Of a DNA stretch of 64,000 nucleotides, positions 57,381 to 64,000 are shown piece by piece. This DNA is from Fistulifera solaris (lineage: Eukaryota > Bacillariophyta > Bacillariophyceae > Naviculales > Stauroneidaceae), in NCBI GenBank assembly GCA_030295235.1, contig AP026135.1:1210103-1274102 (forward strand). Reading direction: 5' to 3'. How positions within the stretch are numbered: the first letter of the stretch is position 1; each line of letters opens with the position of its first letter. The notes below the pieces were generated by a model, which saw only the letters and a program-made list of their open reading frames with translations, was not told the DNA's origin and did not search any database. Made by a program: the position numbers and the translations under genes.

Positions 57381-57551
57381 TATTGATTATGCCTGTAGCC
57401 ACTGCGACACCCATAAGTGACAGCGCCTCAGGCAATCCCAGATATCCCTCGAATCCAGGACTTCACTTCCTTCCTTCGCAATCGAGTAACATTATGCTCA
57501 TTAATTCGTAGAACACTTTTGTTGCTGACTTTGATTTTATAGATATCAACA
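57381..57551 (+). repeat. 5' LTR of copia element
   Basis: 171 bp, nearly identical to 62938-63109. It contains the blocks gcctgtagccactgcgacac and ctcgaatccaggacttcact and ends tttatagatatcaaca. Confidence 0.92.
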
Positions 57552-57676
57552 GTTCTACGAATTCCCGTTCTTATCATCACGTTCAGTGTATTCTCTCGGT
57601 TAGCCAGCGTCGCTATCACCCGGTGCCATCGTCGCATTCTCTTATCCCGCACAAGCGTGCTCTCCGTGTCATCACC

Positions 57677-60600
57677 ATGACTGACTTTTCATCTGCCTCC
57701 ATTCGAGTGCCACACGAGCATCTCACTCCCATCAAGGGCAAACCATCCCTCGCCACCGTCGATCGCTTATACAGCGAGGTCATCGCCAACGCTTTGTCCG
57801 TCCCGTCTACGCATTGGGGGGCGGCACTCATGGCCATGTCGGTCTTCTCCTTTCTGGTGAGGAGTTTCGCGAACTCACCGGGCATGATTTTCAACCTCTC
57901 ACCCATCCGGGCACCCTTGTCCCCTACCCTGCCAATGCCACAAGTGCACAGCGTGCAGATGCTAATCAGCGCCCACGACACGGCGATTGAAGATTACTTA
58001 TGCGCCAGAATGCGTCCATCAGCTGCTCCGCCAACAAATCATCGCCGCCGTCGATCCCATTTACATGATGTCTCTTCGTGGCACCGAGATTGGATTGGGC
58101 CGTGTCAATTTGGAAACAGGGCGGGTGTCGGCCTACGCGATGGTAGTCTATTTGAAAGATAAGTTTACCAAGATCACTGCAGCCGAGATTGAAGCCAATC
58201 GACTCAGTCTCGCCTCCGCTTGGACACCGGATCAGCCTATTCAGGCATTGTGGAATCGTCATGTCGAGATCCGGGATTTCGCCATTGCTGCGGAGGAGCC
58301 TTTGTCTGATCGTCTCGTGATGGATCAAACCCTTCTTCTCTTTCAAACTGCAGGTCACGGCACTCTTCAGTCCGCTTGCGACGCTTGGCGTCCGCCGCCC
58401 CCTCGCGGAGAAGACATATGACAACTTCATGAACTACTTTACTGAGGAACATGAGGCCCTCCAGGAACATCTTACCACCTCCGTCGGCGGGGTATCATCA
58501 TGCCAATTCGGCCGGTAGTGTGATCCCTCCTGGGGTCTCACCGGCACCTGCGGTTGTTCCCCAGTTAGCCGCTGCCAGTGCCACGGTTCCCGCACCCTCT
58601 GAATCCGTACGAAGTGGTCGCTGAAGGCCAGTTCGCATGTATTATTGTTGGACGCATGGCCTTGGCATGAACGCCGAACATACCAGCAAGACATGCAACC
58701 ACCCTGCGGACGGACACATTCACTCTGCCACACTCAAGTCCGCCAAGCATACCAAGGGCAGCAACAAAATCAACATCGGTGGCCGTCGGGCTTCTCCCCA
58801 CGCCCGGTTGCTCCTACTGCTCAAGCATGAGGATGGGGGAAGCCTACGGTACACATTACAAAAGAACGATAAAGATACTAAACCATCTGAGTCTGCCTTT
58901 AATGTTTCTACTGTAGGTCCTCCCGCCCTCGTTTCCCCTGTTACTGATGGCATTGCCGATTCCGGGTGCACCAGTCACTTTTGCCCATTGACACACCTGT
59001 CGAATCATGCTTGCCAACAGCCAACCCCATCACCATTGCCAATCCCAATGGTACGCTCATGCATTCCACTCATGATGCAATCCTTTCGTTACCAGGTTTG
59101 CCACTCTCTGCTCGGCGGGCCCACATTGTCCCCGATCTGCACACGAAACCACTATTGTCTATTGGGCAGTTATGCGATGCCGGCTGTCATGTCGAATTCA
59201 CTGCGCAGGCTATTCATGTCTATTACAACAATGCAGTTATCTTGTCTGGCTTGCGCTCGCCCATCACTAAATTGTGGACGTTGCCTCTTTCCTCCCCCTT
59301 CCCGGCGTCTGAGGGTGCGCCGTGCACCGCCGTTGCCCTTAACACCCTGGCGGTGTCTGTGGGGGACCCATCCCCGTCTCCGCTGACCGATGCTTTGGCG
59401 GTGTCGGTGGATGTGCCGTGCTCCTCTGCTCTGTCCCCTGTGGCGGTGTCTGAGGGTGTGTCGCACCCTACGCCATGTGATGGTCGCCCGTTTCTGTCTG
59501 TGTGTGAGCGGTGTCCCAACGTTTCATCTGCCCCCATGTCTGAGGGTGCCTCGTCACCGTCCCTATCTTTGGCGGTGTCTGAGGGTGCTGACACGTCACC
59601 CGTGACTCCAGTTCCGGTTGACTCGGCCGGCTTTCCGAGTCGGCTAACGCCAGCGTTTCCATCACCACTCCCGCCTCTTTGGTGGCGTTTGCACATGCGG
59701 CACTCTTTTCTCCGGCATTATCCACTTTGGATGTTGCTCTCCAACGCGATTTATTGCCTCATTTCCCTGGTCTTTCGCGCGGCGCTTCGTGGCATCCGCC
59801 CATCTCTGTTGCCACAGCTAAGGGACATATGGACCAAATTCGCCAAAAACCTTCGCTCCACTAAAGCGCCTGGTATTTTGTCCGCCCCTGCAGATAATGA
59901 GGCAGCCGTGCTCGATGACGCTTTTCCCCCTCCGGAACCGGACGCGGAGCGCTCTCACCATTGTTATGCCGGCATAATCCAGCCCACTGGCCAGACATAT
60001 AGCGACCAAACCGGACGTTTTCCGGCCCTCTCCAGCACCGGTAACAACTATCTGTTCGTCATGTATGATTATGACAGCAACTGCATCTTCGCTGAGCCCA
60101 TCGCCAGTCGCAAAGCTTCGGATATCTTAACAGCTTTCAAAACCGTCCACGCTACCTTATGCCGTGCCGGTCTTAAGCCCGTTTACATCGCTTGGACAAC
60201 GAATGTGACCTTTCATTGAAAGAGTTCATGGCGGACGCTGGCATTGATTTTCAACCACGCGCCTCATGTGCATCGCCGCAACGCCGCCGAACGTGCCATC
60301 CGCACTTTTCAAAATCATTTCATTGCGGGATTGTGCAGCACAGACCGCAACTTCCCATTCATCTTTGGGATCGGTTATTGCCCCAGGCGCTACTTACCCT
60401 CAACCTTCTTCGCACTTCTCGAATCAATCATAAACTTTCAGCTTATGCCCAAGTCTATGGTGCATTCAATTTCGATCGAACCCCAATTGGGCCCCCAGGC
60501 ACCAAGGTATTGGTTCACGAAAAGCCAGGACAACGTACCACTTGAAACCACATGCTGTCGAGGGCTGGTATCTTGGGCCTGCACTCGAGTCATATCGGTG

Positions 60601-62930
60601 TTTTCGCGTCTGGATATGGGATACCAAAATGGAACGCATTACCGACACCTTGGAATGGTTCCCGGAACACGTCACCATGCCCACCGCTTCGGCTTCCGAT
60701 CTTCTTTTGGCCGGCCTCCGCGATGTCACTCAGGCGTTGCGCACTACATCCATCACTTCCCCTCTTCCAGTTACCACCGATAGCCCGTTGCGAATTAAAA
60801 ACTCTGGTCGACGCCTTATCGGGCGCCCCCTCTGTGGTCCCTGTTTCGCCCGTCTCCGCCGTGCTCACCACCCAGCATGCCTCCACCAGCACCCGTCGCA
60901 AATCCGTTACTTTCGCCCCGGATGTCCCAGTTGACCCTGCCGCATCGCCCCAACACTTCCGGTCGGTTGACACTCCCTTCAAAACGGTAACCCGTCGTCG
61001 CCCACGCCACAAGGCGAAGACCAAACCTCACTCGCAATCACCGTCAAGCCCCAACATCATCACGGCACTCGAGCCAATAAGACCGTTGAACTTGCAGCTT
61101 CTGCCACTCTCCTTGGCCCACCCGATGTTGATTCATCTTTTCTTCATCACGCTTTACATGGCAATGCGCTCAACCCGGACACTGGCAAGGTCGCTGAGTT
61201 TCCTGAGCTAAGTCGGTCGTCTGATGGTCCCCAATGGGTCAACGGCTTAGCGACGAAGAGGTTCACCGTTTAGCCCAAGGCTTCCGCCATATTCCGGGGT
61301 CCAACACTATTCATTTTATCTCCATCAAGGATATCCCCAAAGGTATGCGTGCAGCGTACGTTAGGTGTGGTGTGTGCTTACCGTCCGGAAAAAGAAAAAT
61401 CCTTTCAGCGTCCGTTGGTGTATTGGTGGCGATCAAATATATTTTGCCGGAGACAAATCTACCAAAACCGCCGCACTGGAAACCGCCAAGTTGTTTTTCA
61501 ATAGTGTCTTGTCCACACCCGGGGCTAAAATGATGACTTTGGACCTCAAAGACTATTATTTGGGAACCATCTTGGGCAATTTGGAATACATTCGCATTCC
61601 CGTTAGCATTTTGTCCCAGCACATCATCGATCACTACAATCTGGAACCACTGATACACAATGGATTCGTGTATGCTGCAGTCAGCAAAGGCATGTATGGA
61701 CTTCCCCAAGCCGGCAAATTGGCTAACGATCAACTTATTGCCCGCTTAGCTCCTCATGGGTATCATCCAGTCCCACATACTCATGGCTTGTGGCGTGATT
61801 CCCGTTCGGATCTAACCTTCACCTTAGTTGTGGATGACTTTGCCGTCAAATACCGCGGATGATCGCGATGTCCATCGGCTCCTTCAAACTCTTAGCGACA
61901 CTGGTTATCGGTTATCCGAAGATTGGTCTGGTTCTCGATGCGTCGGCTTGAATCTTGATTGGGATTACAACAACCGCACTGTCGACTTGTCCATGCCTGG
62001 GTACATCGAGCGAGCCTTGACTCGTTTTCAACACCACGCCAACGGCGCCCGAGGATTCGCCCCACCCGTGGCAGCAGCCTACGTCACGGGGCCAAAACGC
62101 AGTATGCAGAAGCCCCTGACAACACGCCTTACTTGGATGCCAAGAACATTAATTTGTTGCAACAAATCCTTGGCGTTCTATTATATTATGCTCGGGCCAT
62201 CGACTGCACAATGTTACCGGCGTTGGGTTCCATTGCAGCGTGTCAAGCCCAGCCTACAATGAAGACCATGGAGGCGTTAACGCAGTTACTAAATTATTGT
62301 GCATCTCACCCATCTGGCGTTGTTAAGCTGTCGGGGCAAGTGACATGGTATTGTGGATGCGACAGCGATGCTTCTTATCTCAGTGTGTCCGAAGCGAGGT
62401 CCCGTGCGGCTGGTTATTATTTTTGAGTTCCGATCCCACCAAACTTCCTGATCCGACTTCTCCTCCCATCAATGGCGCCATCACCGTTTATTGTCAAATC
62501 ATGAAACATGTGGTATCAAGTGCAGCCCGAAGCCGAACTTGGTGCGTTATTTCTCAATCGCCAAAATGCATGTCCTTTACGTGTCGCTTTGGAGGAAATG
62601 GGCCATCCCCAACCTGCCACTCCAATCCAAACTGACAACAGCACTGCTGCGGGCATCGTCAATGACAAAGTCAAACAAAAAGCGCTCCAAGGCTATGGAT
62701 ATCGCGATTCTATTGGATTCGCGACCGTGTTACGTAAGGTCAATTTCATGTGTACTGGAAGGCTGGCGCTGGAAACAAAGCGGATTACTTCACTAAGCAT
62801 CATGCTACTTCCCATCATCGCACAATGCGTCCAATGTATCTTCAAGACAATTCATCTACGTCTTATTACGAAGCCATCTCTCCTCATCAGGATGTTGCTA
62901 TATCCGTTCCCGACTCTCGCGATTGAGGGT
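57677..62930 (+). pseudogene. copia gag-pol, many frameshifts
   Basis: Recognised in order over several frames. Gag starts at 57677 (MTDFSSASIRVPHEHL) and includes VVYLKDKFTKITAAEIEANR and the PIQALWNRH block; the frame breaks at G6 near 57820. A zinc knuckle follows (YCWTHG...HTSKTC, 58640-58700). The protease motif ADSGCTSHF is at about 58955. The integrase core has YSDQTGRFPALSSTGNNY and YDYDSNCIFAEPI (about 60000-60100), then the MDNE and NAAERAIRTF blocks. Reverse transcriptase has MMTLDLKDYYLG, GMYGLPQAGKLAND and the active-site VVDDFAVKY (about 61540-61855). RNase H has CDSDASYLS and PIQTDNSTAAG. At least eight frame changes make this copy non-coding as given. Confidence 0.85.
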
Positions 62931-62937
62931 GAGGGTG

Positions 62938-63109
62938 TATTGATTATGCCTGTAGCCACTGCGACACCCATAAGTGACGCGCCTCAGGCAATCCCAGATA
63001 TCCCTCGAATCCAGGACTTCACTTCGCTTCCTTAGCAATCGAGTAACATTATGCTCATTAATTAGGTAGAACACTTTTGTTGCTGACTTTGATTTTATAG
63101 ATATCAACA
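62938..63109 (+). repeat. 3' LTR of copia element
   Basis: 172 bp, matching the 5' LTR with about five differences (for example agtgacgcgcct against agtgacagcgcct). It is followed by the target duplicate cttgg at 63110. Confidence 0.92.
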
Positions 63110-63230
63110 CTTGGAACTTGGAAAAGGAACTTAGAACTAGGTAAATAGGAAGTAGGAATCAGTAACAAGGGAGTAAGGAAGATGGAATAGAAGGAAATGT
63201 TGGAAATAAGGAAAAGAAGAAGATTTCATT
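63110..63230. repeat. Right half of purine-rich repeat
   Basis: Starts with the duplicated cttgg, then aacttggaaaaggaac and aataggaagtaggaatc, continuing the repeat interrupted at 57380. It adjoins the decayed second RusA copy. Confidence 0.7.
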
Positions 63231-63255
63231 GGAAATGCAAATCAAAGTATCAAAA

Positions 63256-63520
63256 TTATTTTGTGCAACAAAGACATTTGCAGTTCTGAGTTCGTGCATT
63301 TGGATCCATTTCACAGACTTTGATCAATGTTGTATCAAGGGTTAGACTTTGATCAATGTTGTACCAATGTGAATGGTGTCCTCTTTGTAGAATTGCTGGG
63401 TATGATCATAGAGCTTTGTTGTAGTGAGGTGGACAACTGATTCATCATTAATCATTATGGAAGGCGATTCCTTGCAGTGCATCCAAAACATGCTTGACGC
63501 CAATTGTCAACGTCGGGGGC
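63256..63520 (-). pseudogene. RusA-type resolvase, decayed copy 2
   Basis: On the minus strand the frames give in order [43 protein letters not shown] and DPNARTQNCKCLCCTK. Each matches copy 1 ([55 protein letters not shown]). The frame is broken by small indels, by a stop after HND and by a 30-bp direct duplication around ttgatcaaagtct. The N-terminal part is absent: the sequence left of the PDxDN motif has been replaced by a minisatellite. Confidence 0.75.
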
Positions 63521-63797
63521 ATGTGTGCAATAGTCGGAAGTGTGCAATAGTGGGAAGTGTGCAATAGTGGGAAGTGTGCAATAGTCGGGAAGTGTGCAAT
63601 AGTCGGAGGTGTGCAATAGTGGGAAGTGTGCAATAGTGGGAAGTGTGCAATAGTCGGGAAGTGTGCAATAGTCGGAAGTGTGCAATAGTGGGAAGTGTGC
63701 AATGGTCGGAGGTGTGCAATAGTGGGAAGTGTGCAATAGTCGGAAGTGTGCAATAGTGGGAAGTGTGCAATAGTGGGAAGTGTGCAATAGTCGGGAA
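63521..63797. repeat. 17-bp minisatellite gtgtgcaatagtgggaa, about 16 copies
   Basis: Sixteen units of 17 or 18 bp alternate between tgggaa, tcggaa and tcgggaa endings. The long minus-strand frames over it ([14 protein letters not shown] repeats) are by-products of the repeat and not a gene. Confidence 0.95.
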
Positions 63798-64000
63798 GAG
63801 AAGTGAGATGTGAAAAGTGAGATGTGAGAAGTGAGAAGTAAGATGTGAGAAGTGAGAAGTGAGATGTGAGAAGTGAGAAGTGAGATGTGAGAAGTGAGAT
63901 GTGAGAAGTGAGAAGTGAGAAGTGAGATGTGAGATGTGTGAAGTGAGAAGTGAAAAGTGAGAAGTGAGATGTGAGAGTGAGAGTGAGATGTGAAGTGAAG
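63798..64000. repeat. 7-bp repeat gtgagaa / gtgagat, continuing past the window
   Basis: Alternating gtgagaa and gtgagat heptamers fill the last 200 bases, directly joined to the 17-bp array. The end is outside the window. Confidence 0.95.

Larger units (their letters stand above)
57381..63109 (+). mobile_element. Ty1/copia LTR retrotransposon, full length but frame-degenerate
   Basis: A 5.73-kb element bounded by LTRs of 171 and 172 bp and flanked by CTTGG direct repeats. LTR ends are tattgat and atcaaca, near-inverted repeats in which the usual first TG is TA. A purine tract (gagggtgagggtg) precedes the 3' LTR as expected for the plus-strand primer. The gene order is gag, protease, integrase, reverse transcriptase, RNase H, which is the copia order. 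The two LTRs differ at about five positions, so the insertion is not brand new, unless some differences are base-call errors. Confidence 0.92.

Noticed and set aside
63448-63787. Three overlapping minus-strand frames of about 100 residues rich in [14 protein letters not shown]
   Set aside because: They are the translation of a 17-bp minisatellite in all frames and not a protein gene.

Overview
The window is nuclear DNA of a diatom, most likely a pennate one. Three things show this: two silicon transporter genes; several signal peptides that end in the diatom plastid motif (A-F or A-W, as in ASAFAP); and short GT-AG introns of about 70-140 nt. The species cannot be named from the sequence. About 24 host genes are readable, mostly conserved housekeeping genes at normal eukaryotic density, followed by a repeat-rich right end (54-64 kb).

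Layout. 0-17 kb: a gene tail, a plastid-targeted RluA-type pseudouridine synthase, TFIIH subunit p34, two tandem divergent copies of an acidic/serine-rich protein, an LRR-like protein, an EDR2-C protein, a Tic22-like plastid import protein, a sterol C-24 methyltransferase, a polytopic membrane protein and a repeat protein ending in a CaaX box. 18-32.4 kb: two nearly identical silicon transporter genes in inverted orientation, enclosing a fused NAD(P) transhydrogenase, a plant-type phosphofructokinase and a plastid-targeted MATE transporter. 33-53.7 kb: annexin, a diatom-specific protein, a broken diatom-family gene, a YCII-like plastid protein, a Nup35-like RRM protein, SMC5, an eight-repeat propeller-like protein, MLH1 and serine hydroxymethyltransferase. 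54.2-64 kb: an internally deleted PIF/Harbinger-type transposase, a RusA-type Holliday-junction resolvase gene and a second decayed copy of it, a 5.7-kb Ty1/copia element with both LTRs and a CTTGG target duplication, purine-rich repeats and two minisatellites.

Gene structures were rebuilt by hand from splice sites and reading-frame continuity. Ten frame breaks in nine otherwise intact host genes all fall in short homopolymers, and each is cured by changing the run by one base. Sequence error is the simplest explanation, so these genes are annotated as single loci with the break noted.

The genes do not form an operon-like pathway. Recurring themes are plastid-directed products (RluA-like, Tic22, transhydrogenase, MATE, YCII), DNA repair (TFIIH p34, SMC5, MLH1) and silica uptake. 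The most unusual content is the RusA-type nuclease with a cysteine-rich tail carried on a dispersed repeat, the SIT inverted pair whose identity starts exactly at the start codon, and an RluA-family enzyme lacking its catalytic aspartate.
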